A stretch of 64,000 nt of DNA, taken from Rhodospirillales bacterium. GTDB lineage: Bacteria > Pseudomonadota > Alphaproteobacteria > Rhodospirillales > UBA2165. Below, one piece after another: positions 52,380-60,324 of this stretch. The stretch's first letter is position 1; every line of letters starts with the position of its first letter. Location: contig JAJDXO010000004.1 in assembly GCA_022823235.1 (NCBI GenBank), forward strand, positions 1 through 64,000, read 5' to 3'. A program made the translations under genes and the position numbers. The notes under the pieces are model-generated. The model made no database searches. It was given only the letters and a program-made list of their open reading frames with translations, and was not told the origin of the DNA.

Positions 52380-53846
52380 TTGAGCAACGTCAAGGAAGTG
52401 CGGCACTTCATCAATGGCGCCTATGTATCGGGCGGCCAGGGCGAATTCGAAAACATCAACCCGGCGACGGGCAGGTTCGAATCCAAGGTTCATGAAGCGG
52501 ACCGGAACCTGGTCGACCAGGCGGTTGTCGCGGCCCGGAATGCGCTGAACGGCGAGTGGGGCAAGCTCACGGTCGAAGCCCGCTCGAAGATGCTGTGCGC
52601 GGTCGCCGACGGGATCAATGCCCGGTTCGACGAATTCCTCGAAGCCGAGATTGCCGATACCGGCAAGCCGGTGAACCTGGCCTCCCATATCGATATTCCC
52701 CGCGGCGCGGCCAACTTCACGGTCTTCGCCGAACTCCTGAAGGCTTTCCCGACCGAGGCGTTCCAGCAGGATACGCCCACCGGTTACGGCGCGCTCAACT
52801 ACTCGGTCCGCAAGCCGCGCGGCGTTCTCGGGGTGATCTGCCCGTGGAACCTGCCGCTTCTGTTGATGACGTGGAAGGTCGGCCCGGCGCTCGCCTGCGG
52901 CAACACGGTGGTGGTCAAGCCCTCCGAGGAGACCCCGACCACCGCCGCTATGCTGGGCGAGGTGATGAACGACGTGGGCGTGCCCCATGGCGTCTACAAT
53001 GTCGTCCAGGGATTGGGACCGGACAGCGCGGGTCAGTACCTGACCGAGCATCCGGATGTTGACGGCATTACCTTCACCGGTGAGACCGTTACCGGCGAAG
53101 CCATCATGAAACAGGCGGCCCGCGGCATACGTCCGGTCTCGATGGAACTGGGCGGCAAGAATGCCGGTGTGGTGTTCGCCGATGCCGATCTCGACAAGGC
53201 GGTGGCCGGCTCCATGCGGTCGGTGTTCGCCAATTGCGGTCAGGTGTGTCTCAACACCGAACGCCTCTATGTGGAGCGCCCTGTTTTCGAGGAGTTCGTC
53301 GAGCGCCTCTCGAAGGGCGCCGGCGAAACCGTCTTCGGCGATCCCATGAGCGCCGAAACCGCTTCGGGCCCGCTGATCTCCGAACAGCATCGCGAGAAGG
53401 TGCTGGGCTATTACGAGAAGGCGAAGGCGGACGGCGCCGAGGTGCATACCGGCGGCGGCGTGCCCGGTGTCGGCGGGGACTATGACGGCGGCTGGTGGAT
53501 TCAGCCGACGGTCTGGACCGGCCTCAAGGAAACCGACGCGGCGGTCAAGGAAGAGATCTTCGGCCCGTGCGTCCACGTGCAGCCGTTCGATGAACAGGAC
53601 GAAGCCATCGCCATGGCCAACGATACGGACTATGGACTGGCGACGTCGATCTGGACCGAGAACCTGACCAAGGCTCACCAGGTCGCCGATCAGATCGATG
53701 TCGGCATTACATGGGTGAACTGCTGGTTCCTGCGCGATTTGCGGACGCCGTTCGGCGGCAGCAAGGCGTCGGGCATCGGCCGCGAGGGCGGCCAGCACGC
53801 CTTCGAGTTCTACACCGAGCACCGGAACATCTGCATCCAGCTGTAG
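52380..53846 (+). CDS. Aldehyde dehydrogenase (hydroxymuconic-semialdehyde type)
   Basis: A 488-residue NAD-dependent aldehyde dehydrogenase. The catalytic cysteine is in NCGQVCLN, the general-base glutamate in MELGGKNAG, and GVICPWNLPLLLMTWK with FTGETVTGE form the NAD site. Similarity is closest, by eye, to the 2-hydroxymuconic-semialdehyde/betaine-aldehyde branch. The start is TTG at 52380, with GGAGAGGG just upstream, giving the family length; an ATG at 52338 would add 14 residues. It is divergent from the gamma-glutamyltransferase gene over 258 bp. Confidence 0.87.
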   Translation: MSNVKEVRHFINGAYVSGGQGEFENINPATGRFESKVHEADRNLVDQAVVAARNALNGEWGKLTVEARSKMLCAVADGINARFDEFLEAEIADTGKPVNLASHIDIPRGAANFTVFAELLKAFPTEAFQQDTPTGYGALNYSVRKPRGVLGVICPWNLPLLLMTWKVGPALACGNTVVVKPSEETPTTAAMLGEVMNDVGVPHGVYNVVQGLGPDSAGQYLTEHPDVDGITFTGETVTGEAIMKQAARGIRPVSMELGGKNAGVVFADADLDKAVAGSMRSVFANCGQVCLNTERLYVERPVFEEFVERLSKGAGETVFGDPMSAETASGPLISEQHREKVLGYYEKAKADGAEVHTGGGVPGVGGDYDGGWWIQPTVWTGLKETDAAVKEEIFGPCVHVQPFDEQDEAIAMANDTDYGLATSIWTENLTKAHQVADQIDVGITWVNCWFLRDLRTPFGGSKASGIGREGGQHAFEFYTEHRNICIQL

Positions 53847-53945
53847 CGAACTCTCCACTCTATGACGGGGCCGCCGCTTCATTCCCCAAGCGGCGGCGGC
53901 TATGGTATTGCCCATAACGATGCGCATCTCATAGGGAGGAGAACC

Positions 53946-54851
53946 ATGCGTGGAAAAGTCCTCACGGCGCTCGCCGCCGCCGCCCTCGCCGCCTTCATCA
54001 CGGCACCCGCATCCGCACAGCGGGATTTCAGCAGGGTCAATATCGTTACTCAAAAAGTCGCCGACGGCTTTTACATGCTGCTCGGCGCCGGCGGGAATAT
54101 CGGCGTTTCCGTCGGTGAAGACGGGGTCTTCCTGATCGACGACCAGTTCGCGCCGCTGACCGACAAGATCGTCGCGGCGGTCCGGAAGCTGTCCGACAAG
54201 CCAATCAAGTTTGTTCTCAATACCCACTGGCATGGCGACCACACCGGAGGCAACGAAAACCTCGGCAGACAGGGCTCCATCATCGTTGCCCACGATCAGG
54301 TTCGCGAACTGATGAGCAAGGAGCAGTTCATGCGGGCCTTCAACCGGCCGGTGCCGCCGGCGCCGAGGATCGCGCTGCCGACCATCACCTTCCGGGAGGG
54401 GACGACCTTTCACATGAACGGCCAGACCCTCGCGGTCCGGCACCTGCCGGGCGGTCACACGGGCGGCGACTCCTTCGTCCACATCGAGGAGTTGGATGTC
54501 ATCCACACCGGCGATCTGTTCTTCAACGGCTTCTACCCGTTCATCGATGTTCAGCACGGCGGCGGGATCAAAGGCATGATCGCGGCCGCCGACAAGATCC
54601 TGTCCATGGCCGGACCGAACACCAAAATTATCCCGGGCCACGGACCGCTGGCCGACAAGGCGGCGCTGGAGCGTTACCGGGATATGCTGAAGACGGTTCG
54701 GACCAACGTTGCGGCGGCCATGTCGGGCGGCAAATCCATCGACGATGTCATCGCGGCAAAACCGACGGCGGCAACGGACGGGAAATGGGGCGGCGGATTC
54801 CTTAGACCCGACGTGTTTACCCGGATCGTGTATTCGTCGCTGGCGAAGTAG
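53946..54851 (+). CDS. Exported metallo-beta-lactamase-fold hydrolase
   Basis: A 301-residue zinc hydrolase with a signal peptide (VLTALAAAALAAFITAPASA, cleaved before QRDFS), so it acts in the periplasm. The zinc motif is THWHGDH, followed by GGHTGGD, HTGDLFF and GHGPLAD, matching the MBL fold. Similar exported proteins hydrolyse quinohaemoprotein intermediates, lactones or beta-lactams; the substrate is undecided. AGGGAGGAG precedes the ATG. Its 3' end overlaps the convergent MFS gene by 35 bases. Confidence 0.9.
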   Translation: MRGKVLTALAAAALAAFITAPASAQRDFSRVNIVTQKVADGFYMLLGAGGNIGVSVGEDGVFLIDDQFAPLTDKIVAAVRKLSDKPIKFVLNTHWHGDHTGGNENLGRQGSIIVAHDQVRELMSKEQFMRAFNRPVPPAPRIALPTITFREGTTFHMNGQTLAVRHLPGGHTGGDSFVHIEELDVIHTGDLFFNGFYPFIDVQHGGGIKGMIAAADKILSMAGPNTKIIPGHGPLADKAALERYRDMLKTVRTNVAAAMSGGKSIDDVIAAKPTAATDGKWGGGFLRPDVFTRIVYSSLAK

Positions 54852-56112
54852 CGTCCGGGTCCGGCGGCAACGTGCTCTGCTCGAGTTCCCGCGCGACGGC
54901 CCGCTGACGGGTGAGGGCCCAGAGCCATATCACCGCGGTCAGCGCCGCGGCGCCGATCAACGCGTTCTGAAAGCCGGCACCGAGATCGGCAATAGCGCCG
55001 AGAGCGGCGGCGCCAAGCGAGGGCAAACCGAAGCTCGCCGAGATATAGACGGCCATCACGCGGGCTCTGAGCTGTTGATCGACGGCATTTTGAACCAGCG
55101 TCGATGAGCCGACGCCGCCCATCAACAATGCGACCCCGAGGAGCGTGATCGCCGCTGTCCCCACCCAAAGGTTATCGGTCGCGGCGAACAGCGTCTGCAT
55201 GACCGCCGTGCCGATAAACCCGAGTACGACGATCCGGGTCAGGCCCTGGGTCCGGCCGCGCCTCGCAATGTACAGTGCGGAGAGCATGGCGCCGAACCCG
55301 GTCGCGCCCAGCAATAGTCCCAGGGTCTCCGGGCCGCCGCCGAAGACCGTGCCGACAAATCCCTGTACCAGTTCGAGATACGGCCGGATCAGAAGAGCGG
55401 TCGCGCTCAGGAGCAGAAATACGAAACGGATGCTGGGCTCGCCGGCGATATAACGGAGGGGCTCGATAAACTCGGTCACGAACCCCCGATGAGTCCCGCC
55501 CGACGGCGGCGAGACGGACATGGGGATGCGCAGCAACAGCAGCAGAAACACCAGGAAGGTGGCCGCGTTGAACGCCAGCGCCGTTGCCACATCGGCGATG
55601 CCGAGTATCGCGGCGCCAAGCGCGGGACCGATAATACGGGTCAGGTTGAACGAAGCGGTATTCAGGCCGAGTGCGGATGACAAGTCGGCGCGCGGCACCA
55701 CCTGGCTGGCCATGGAAATCCGGGCCGGACCGGCTGCCGCATCACTTATGCCCAATAGCGCCGTGAGAATCACGATCAGCTCGATGGTAATCGCATCCAG
55801 GGCGACCAGACCCGCGAACACGGTTCCGGCCACGAAGGAAATGACCGACATGGCCCGGATAATCTGCAGGTACCCCAGCCGGTCGGTGAACACGCCCGCT
55901 ATGAGGGGGACGATCACCAATGGGAACAAATCCGCGAAGGCGACGATACCCAGCCAGGTTCCGGACTCGGTCAGTTCCCAAACCAGCCACATGATCGCAG
56001 TGCGCTGGACCCATCGGCCGGTATGGCTGGCGGTGCTGCCCAGCCATAGGTACTGATAATTCCGGTGCGAGAGCGCGCGGCCGATGCCGCCCAGGAGAAA
56101 TCCCCAATTCAT
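54817..56112 (-). CDS. MFS transporter (EntS-like)
   Basis: A 431-residue major facilitator with about 12 hydrophobic helices. It begins near NYQYLWLGSTASHTGRWVQRTA, the hallmark of the MFS_3 (EntS-like) branch, which exports siderophores or drugs; FGGGPETLGLLLGATGFGAMLSALYIARRGR holds the second-half loop motif. The ATG at 56112 is preferred over a frame opening 14 codons earlier. It is transcribed away from the palindrome-rich spacer and overlaps the metallo-hydrolase end. Confidence 0.87.
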   Translation of the reverse strand: MNWGFLLGGIGRALSHRNYQYLWLGSTASHTGRWVQRTAIMWLVWELTESGTWLGIVAFADLFPLVIVPLIAGVFTDRLGYLQIIRAMSVISFVAGTVFAGLVALDAITIELIVILTALLGISDAAAGPARISMASQVVPRADLSSALGLNTASFNLTRIIGPALGAAILGIADVATALAFNAATFLVFLLLLLRIPMSVSPPSGGTHRGFVTEFIEPLRYIAGEPSIRFVFLLLSATALLIRPYLELVQGFVGTVFGGGPETLGLLLGATGFGAMLSALYIARRGRTQGLTRIVVLGFIGTAVMQTLFAATDNLWVGTAAITLLGVALLMGGVGSSTLVQNAVDQQLRARVMAVYISASFGLPSLGAAALGAIADLGAGFQNALIGAAALTAVIWLWALTRQRAVARELEQSTLPPDPDATSPATNTRSG

Positions 56113-56229
56113 GCCCGGGAGCTTACGCCTTCGCCTCGGAACGTCGAGACCCAATCAGGGGCAGCCGGATGAGCGGACAGGTCAAGGGTCCGGACTTGAT
56201 GGAGCTGCCATGCACCGGGCGCATAGCTG

Positions 56230-56354
56230 CGTTTTCGGCCGAATGGACATTCATGGACATTCATGGACATTTGATGACACCCGTTTGGGAGGTACCCCCC
56301 GAATAGTTCGTACAAAGTTGCATAGCTCTCCTCCAATACGCAAAACGCCGCCCC
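56230..56354 (-). repeat. Dispersed repeat, copy 2
   Basis: Read on the minus strand this matches 4547-4669. It keeps the GGTACC-centred palindrome at 13 of 14 bases, the three AATGTCCAT units and the outer GGGGCGG and GAAAACG landmarks. The stop codon seen in copy 1 is a CAA here. It is followed directly by a GCCGCCCC/GGGGCGGC hairpin. Confidence 0.8.
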
Positions 56355-56368
56355 GACGATGGGGCGGC
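56347..56368. repeat. 8-bp hairpin GCCGCCCC/GGGGCGGC
   Basis: Perfect stem at 56347-56354 and 56361-56368 with a six-base loop, at the boundary of repeat copy 2. Copy 1 has no equivalent hairpin. Confidence 0.6.
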
Positions 56369-56429
56369 AGTCTCCTATACATTTAGCCCGTGCGCGGGCG
56401 GCGGCAAGGGGGGGGGAACACAAATCGTC

Positions 56430-56453
56430 ATGGCCGGGCCCGGACCCGGCCAT
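56430..56453. repeat. Palindromic unit ATGGCCGGG/CCCGGCCAT
   Basis: A nine-base stem (56430-56438 and 56445-56453) around a short loop. The block GGGCCCGGACCCGGCCATCC recurs at about 56649-56668, so this is a small repeated palindromic unit of the REP type. Confidence 0.65.
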
Positions 56454-56472
56454 CCACGTTTCCGATTCTTGA

Positions 56473-56553
56473 ACCACAGAGACAGTGAGGCAGTGAGGAG
56501 CGCCGGGATCGAAACCTCTCCTCTTGACCTCCGTGTCTCCGTGTCTCTGTGGT
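56473..56553. repeat. 81-bp imperfect inverted repeat
   Basis: ACCACAGAGACA at 56473-56484 is the inverse complement of TGTCTCTGTGGT at 56542-56553, and the arms extend imperfectly to about 26 bases. This GAGACA-rich type of inverted repeat is widespread as a small non-autonomous element in bacteria; mobility here is only inferred. Confidence 0.6.
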
Positions 56554-56565
56554 GAATATCCTGGA

Positions 56566-56587
56566 TGCCCCGCACGGAGGCGGGGCA
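56566..56587. repeat. 8-bp hairpin TGCCCCGC/GCGGGGCA
   Basis: Perfect stem at 56566-56573 and 56580-56587 with the loop ACGGAG, just beyond the 81-bp inverted repeat. Confidence 0.55.
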
Positions 56588-56620
56588 TGACGATAACATA
56601 ACGATAATCGCGTCATGTAA

Positions 56621-56643
56621 GGTCAATTCGCTCCGAATTGACC
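56621..56643. repeat. 10-bp perfect hairpin GGTCAATTCG/CGAATTGACC
   Basis: Stem arms at 56621-56630 and 56634-56643 with a three-base CTC loop, the tightest hairpin of the spacer. It ends where the second GGGCCCGG-type block begins. Confidence 0.65.
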
Positions 56644-56663
56644 GAGACGGGCCCGGACCCGGC

Positions 56664-56716
56664 CATCCACGTGTGTCGCCGCCCCCCAGACGTGGATGCC
56701 CGGATCAAGTCCGGGC
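56664..56716. repeat. Two adjacent hairpins after the second GGGCCCGG block
   Basis: CATCCACGT (56664-56672) pairs with ACGTGGATG (56690-56698), and GCCCGGA (56698-56704) pairs with TCCGGGC (56710-56716). Together they form a cruciform-like palindromic unit. Confidence 0.6.
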
Positions 56717-56746
56717 ATGACGACTTGTCGGTCCACCCTCACCCCG

Positions 56747-56769
56747 ACCCTCTCCCAGAGGGAGAGGGT
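56747..56769. repeat. 10-bp hairpin ACCCTCTCCC/GGGAGAGGGT
   Basis: Perfect stem around AGA, followed by a GGCGC/GCGCC hairpin at 56769-56783. This GAGAGGGT type of element is common in proteobacterial spacers. It lies about 50 bases beyond the purU stop and could help terminate that operon. Confidence 0.6.
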
Positions 56770-56833
56770 GGCGCTTTAGCGCCGAGTGAGAGGGTGGCGC
56801 AAAAAGCGGGAAGCCCCTGATCGGGTACGGACC

Positions 56834-57703
56834 CTAACGGAAGACGACCGTGCGTGAGCCGTTGGGGAGCACCCGATGCTCGGTCAAATAACCGAGGGCG
56901 CGGGACAGCACGAGGCTCTCGGTTTCGCGTCCGGCCGCCGCCAGGTCTTCCGGCGTATAGGTGTGGTCGACCCGCTGGACCTGCTGCTCGATGATCGGCC
57001 CCTCGTCCAGATCCTGGGTGACGAAGTGGGCGGTTGCCCCGATCAGCTTGACCCCGCGGGCGTGGGCCTGGTGATACGGCTTGGCGCCCTTGAAACCGGG
57101 CAGGAAGGAGTGATGGATGTTGATCGCCCGGCCGGAGAGCTTGTCGCACATTTCGGTGGACAGCACCTGCATGTAGCGCGCAAGGACCAGATAGTCCGCG
57201 CCGCTGTTCCGGAAAAGTTCGAGGACCCGGGCTTCCTGCTCGGCTTTGGTTTCCCTGGTCACCGGCAGGTGGTGAAACGGAATGTCGTGCCAGTCGGCGA
57301 GCGGTTTGAGGTCCGGGTGATTGGAGATGATCGCCGGAATGTCCGCGTTCAACGTGCCCGAGCGGTAGCGATAGAGAATATCGTTCAGGCAATGCTCCGC
57401 CTTGGTGACCATGATCAGGAGCCTGGTCTTGGCGTTCTGCTCGTGGAGCTGCCAGTTCATTTGAAATTTCTTGGCGATGGCCCCGAAACCGGCCCGCACG
57501 CCGTCGATATCCATATTTGGATCGGTGATGTGGAAGACCTGCCGGCAAAAGAAGGTCACGGTCCCGGGGTCGGCGAAATAGGAGGCCTCGGTCATGAAAC
57601 AGCCGAGGTCGCTGAGGCAGCCGCTGGCGGCGGCGACGATGCCCGTCCGGTCCGGACAGGTCATGGTCAGCACGTACGATACGGGCTCCGTCTCCTCGTT
57701 CAT
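56834..57703 (-). CDS. purU: Formyltetrahydrofolate deformylase
   Basis: A 289-residue PurU enzyme that splits 10-formyltetrahydrofolate into formate and tetrahydrofolate, balancing the C1 pool. The N-terminal ACT domain (YVLTMTCPDRTGIVAAASGCL) is fused to the formyltransferase domain with SNHPDL, PFHHLPVTRE, NIHHSFLPGFKGAKPYHQA and GATAHFVTQDLDEGPIIEQ. It is the last of three tightly spaced minus-strand genes; metF ends 22 bases upstream. Confidence 0.94.
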   Translation of the reverse strand: MNEETEPVSYVLTMTCPDRTGIVAAASGCLSDLGCFMTEASYFADPGTVTFFCRQVFHITDPNMDIDGVRAGFGAIAKKFQMNWQLHEQNAKTRLLIMVTKAEHCLNDILYRYRSGTLNADIPAIISNHPDLKPLADWHDIPFHHLPVTRETKAEQEARVLELFRNSGADYLVLARYMQVLSTEMCDKLSGRAINIHHSFLPGFKGAKPYHQAHARGVKLIGATAHFVTQDLDEGPIIEQQVQRVDHTYTPEDLAAAGRETESLVLSRALGYLTEHRVLPNGSRTVVFR

Positions 57704-57725
57704 CGATGGGGCTTTCTTTGCTGTC

Positions 57726-58685
57726 TTAGTGGGCGGCGGCGGGCGCCGGTTCGTCCCGGTGGGTCGGTCCGATACCGGCCTCTGCGAGGATTACCGGGAT
57801 CGTCTCTTCCTGGCGGATGGCCATGATATGGACCCCGGCGATGCCGTCAATCTCTCTGAATTGTTGGATCAATTCGACGCAGACGCGCCGCCCTTCGGCC
57901 CGTTCGTCGTCCGCCCCGTCGAGCCGGTCGACGATCTCGTCGGGGATGATCACCCCCCAGAGATTTTCGCGCATCCAGCGGGCCGATTTCGCCGAGCGGA
58001 TGGGACCGATCCCCATGAGCACGAACAGCTGGTCGGTGGCCCCATGGTCCCGCAGCCGCGCGATGTAGCGCTCGACAATGCCCACATCGAAACAGAACTG
58101 GGTCTGCACGAATTGCGCCCCCGATGCCGCCTTGGCGAGCAGCCGCTCCGGAGTCCAGCCGGGCTCGGGATCGATGGGCGTGTCGGCGGCGCCAATGAAC
58201 AGGTCCGGCGGCGAGGCAATCTCGCGGCCCGACAGAATCTTGCCTTCGTCCCGCATCTGCCGGGCCATGTCGATGAAGGCGCCGGTATCCAGGTCGAATA
58301 CCGGCTTGGCATCGGGCTGGTCGCCCTGTTTGGGGTCGTCGCCGCCCAGGATCATCACATTGCGCACGCCGAAGGCGCCGGCGCCGAGCAGGTCGCTCTG
58401 CAGGGCAATCCGGTTGCGGTCCCGGCAGGTGAACTGAAGCACCGGTTCGATGCCGCGCTGCATCATCAACCCGGCCGCGGCCACGTTGGAGAGGTGGGCG
58501 CGGGCGCCGGCGCCGTCGGTGACGTTGACCGCATCGACGATGCCCCTGAGCGGCAGGGCCTTGTCCAGGAGGTCATCGGAACTCGCCGAGAGCGGCGGCG
58601 TCAACTCGGCCGTTACGGCGAATTCGCCGTTGAGCAGCGTTCGGACCAGGCCGGCTTCGACGGGAAGAGAGGTGTCCGGCGGCAT
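57726..58685 (-). CDS. metF: Methylenetetrahydrofolate reductase-like protein
   Basis: A 319-residue TIM-barrel flavoprotein that reduces 5,10-methylene- to 5-methyl-tetrahydrofolate. Matching blocks are VTAELTPP (catalytic glutamate), NVTDGAGARAHLSN, PVLQFTCRDRN, MILGGDDP and GAQFVQTQFCFD. It resembles the methylene-THF reductase branch found in methylotroph-like C1 clusters rather than the E. coli form. Its start is three bases from the stop of the HTH-methyltransferase gene, so they should be co-translated, with purU next. Confidence 0.88.
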   Translation of the reverse strand: MPPDTSLPVEAGLVRTLLNGEFAVTAELTPPLSASSDDLLDKALPLRGIVDAVNVTDGAGARAHLSNVAAAGLMMQRGIEPVLQFTCRDRNRIALQSDLLGAGAFGVRNVMILGGDDPKQGDQPDAKPVFDLDTGAFIDMARQMRDEGKILSGREIASPPDLFIGAADTPIDPEPGWTPERLLAKAASGAQFVQTQFCFDVGIVERYIARLRDHGATDQLFVLMGIGPIRSAKSARWMRENLWGVIIPDEIVDRLDGADDERAEGRRVCVELIQQFREIDGIAGVHIMAIRQEETIPVILAEAGIGPTHRDEPAPAAAH

Positions 58686-58688
58686 GGG

Positions 58689-60146
58689 CTAGCTCCGTTT
58701 CCGCGAAACCACGAACGATTCATTGAGAAACCAGAGGCCGCCGTGCTGCTTCAACGCTTCCTCGGTCGCCTTCAGATAGTGGCCGTCGGCGATCGCGTTG
58801 GCGATCAGGTGATCCTCGATCTGATAGACGTAGATGGCGGCGTTCCAGGCGGCGAACAGGGTCGACGTGCCGATGCTCTCGGCCCCGATTTCACTCGGCA
58901 GGGTGTGCATGTCGTAGCGGAACAAGGATCGGTTGTCGGCGTAGGTGTTGAACCGGAGATCCCGCTCGGACCTGCCGAGGGTTTGCTTCAGCACCTTCAT
59001 CAATTCGTGCCGGCTCGATTGGTTGAGCTCCCGGCCGGGCCAAATGCCCTGAATGATGTCGAGGCCCGGGTCACGGCCATAGGAATGGATGCCCAGCATC
59101 CGTCCCCCCGGCGCCAGGGATCTGGCCAGCGGCGCAAGGACCTTCTCGACCTTGAAATCCGGGCTCATGCTGGCGCGGTAGGGCTGGGAAGCCATGATCA
59201 TGTCGTACTGGCCCTGGAACTGGCCGGGGCGCGGGATGATGGGGTCGACCACGAACCGCTGATCCTCGCGGTAGATCACCATGACCGACGGCCGCTCATA
59301 GAGCGGGTTGCCGGTCTTCTTGGATGCCTTGACCCTCCAGCCTTCGGACAGGATGGGTTTCAGCGATTTGATCTGTTCGTCGAACTCGTGGGACGTGGTG
59401 CCGGTGAGCGGGACCTCGTGCCAATTGAGGGCAGCCGCCGACGTGACGCTGCCCGGCATCAGCTGCGGCGCCTCGCTGTAATAGAGGTTGGTGACCACCA
59501 AAACCGTCGCCGGGTGTTCGAAGAATCGGTCGGACATCTTTTCGAGACTGAGGCGGACGTCCTCAAGGCTGATTTCCTTGCCGACGATAACGAATGGAAC
59601 CGTGGAATGGCGCCGGTGCATGTCGCGCATCACCCGGGTCAGCACGGTTCCGTCACCCATGCCCGCATCGAACAGTCTGAGTGCCGGCGGTCTGGGGTGA
59701 ACCTGGGCGAGTTCCATGCCGACGCGCTCGGCGACCACCCACTTCTCCGAGCAGGTGTTGACGAACATCAGGTACTTCTGGCGGTTGTCGTAGAACCGGA
59801 ACGCCTTGGGTTCGCCCTTTTCGTCGAGGGGCGTCACCCGCGAATAGACCTTGGCCTTCTTCCTCCCGCCGGCGCCATTGTCCTTCGGGGCCGCCTCGCG
59901 CTTCAGGGGCAGATTATCGGGCAAGGCCGACGATTCCGAGCCGTTGCCCTTGGCCGCCGCCGGCTGGTCCTTGGTCATGTATTTGCGCACCCGGTCGACG
60001 GTGCGCATGGTGACCCCGCGGCCGGCGCGCAGGCGGCTGACGAACTTGCCGTCGTTGACGGTGAGGCGGCCAAAGGTCGACTCGGCGATGGCGTTATCGC
60101 GACAATAATCCTCGATCTCGCCGATGAATGTCTGAATGTCCTCCAT
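58689..60146 (-). CDS. Predicted helix-turn-helix plus SAM-dependent methyltransferase-like protein
   Basis: A 485-residue protein I do not recognise by name. The first 60 residues look like a helix-turn-helix domain (AIAESTFGRLTVNDGKFVSRL, then TMRTVDRVRKYM). A basic low-complexity linker follows, then a Rossmann-type methyltransferase core with motif I LFDAGMGDGTVL and later LAPGGRMLGIH. The usual catalytic NPPY is absent, so DNA methylation is unlikely; it could sense SAM or methylate a small molecule. The ATG at 60146 is preferred over a frame opening at 60194. It heads the purU-metF operon and is a good candidate for its regulator. Confidence 0.65.
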   Translation of the reverse strand: MEDIQTFIGEIEDYCRDNAIAESTFGRLTVNDGKFVSRLRAGRGVTMRTVDRVRKYMTKDQPAAAKGNGSESSALPDNLPLKREAAPKDNGAGGRKKAKVYSRVTPLDEKGEPKAFRFYDNRQKYLMFVNTCSEKWVVAERVGMELAQVHPRPPALRLFDAGMGDGTVLTRVMRDMHRRHSTVPFVIVGKEISLEDVRLSLEKMSDRFFEHPATVLVVTNLYYSEAPQLMPGSVTSAAALNWHEVPLTGTTSHEFDEQIKSLKPILSEGWRVKASKKTGNPLYERPSVMVIYREDQRFVVDPIIPRPGQFQGQYDMIMASQPYRASMSPDFKVEKVLAPLARSLAPGGRMLGIHSYGRDPGLDIIQGIWPGRELNQSSRHELMKVLKQTLGRSERDLRFNTYADNRSLFRYDMHTLPSEIGAESIGTSTLFAAWNAAIYVYQIEDHLIANAIADGHYLKATEEALKQHGGLWFLNESFVVSRKRS

Positions 60147-60187
60147 CGCCCAAGTCTCCGATTGGGTGGGCAGAAGAGTCAACAAAA

Positions 60188-60252
60188 ATCCCATTAATTG
60201 AGTGGGATAAGATTATGGGATTTAGCCTACATACAGGATGGAAGAGTGGGAT
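60188..60252. promoter_or_regulatory. TGGGAT repeat array in the divergent promoter
   Basis: ATCCCA (60188) is followed by TGGGAT at 60203, 60216 and 60247; the first two form an inverted pair separated by nine bases. The array lies between the HTH-methyltransferase gene and the molybdoenzyme gene and could be the operator for the predicted HTH protein. TGGGATT recurs as part of the flanking sequence. Binding is not shown. Confidence 0.45.
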
Positions 60253-60324
60253 TGAAGTGGGCTATTTCGGTCACTCGAAAATTCCGTATATTGAGACGGC
60301 TGAATCCCGTGGTAGGTTGTTTGC

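Larger units (their letters stand above)
56113..56833. other. 721-bp spacer of repeats and palindromes without a gene
   Basis: No supported gene lies between the MFS start and the purU stop. Open frames here have no ribosome site or family match. The DNA is a mosaic of repeat copy 2, an 81-bp inverted repeat, two copies of a 24-base GGGCCCGG-type block and at least five separate hairpins, listed individually below. Confidence 0.8.

Noticed and set aside
52473..52491. A GGTTCGAATCC string resembling a tRNA T-arm
   Set aside because: It lies inside the aldehyde dehydrogenase reading frame and no acceptor stem, D-arm or anticodon arm is found around it.
52233..54641. Long minus-strand open frame (802 codons) across the aldehyde dehydrogenase and metallo-hydrolase genes
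   Set aside because: A GC-rich shadow frame opposite two genes with clear catalytic motifs; its translation is low-complexity and histidine/arginine-rich.
56473..56553. Insertion sequence
   Set aside because: Although the ends are inverted repeats, the element is only 81 bp and contains no transposase; at most a non-autonomous element.
57594..60197. Long plus-strand open frame (867 codons) opposite metF and the HTH-methyltransferase gene
   Set aside because: Same reason: an antisense shadow of genuine genes on the minus strand.
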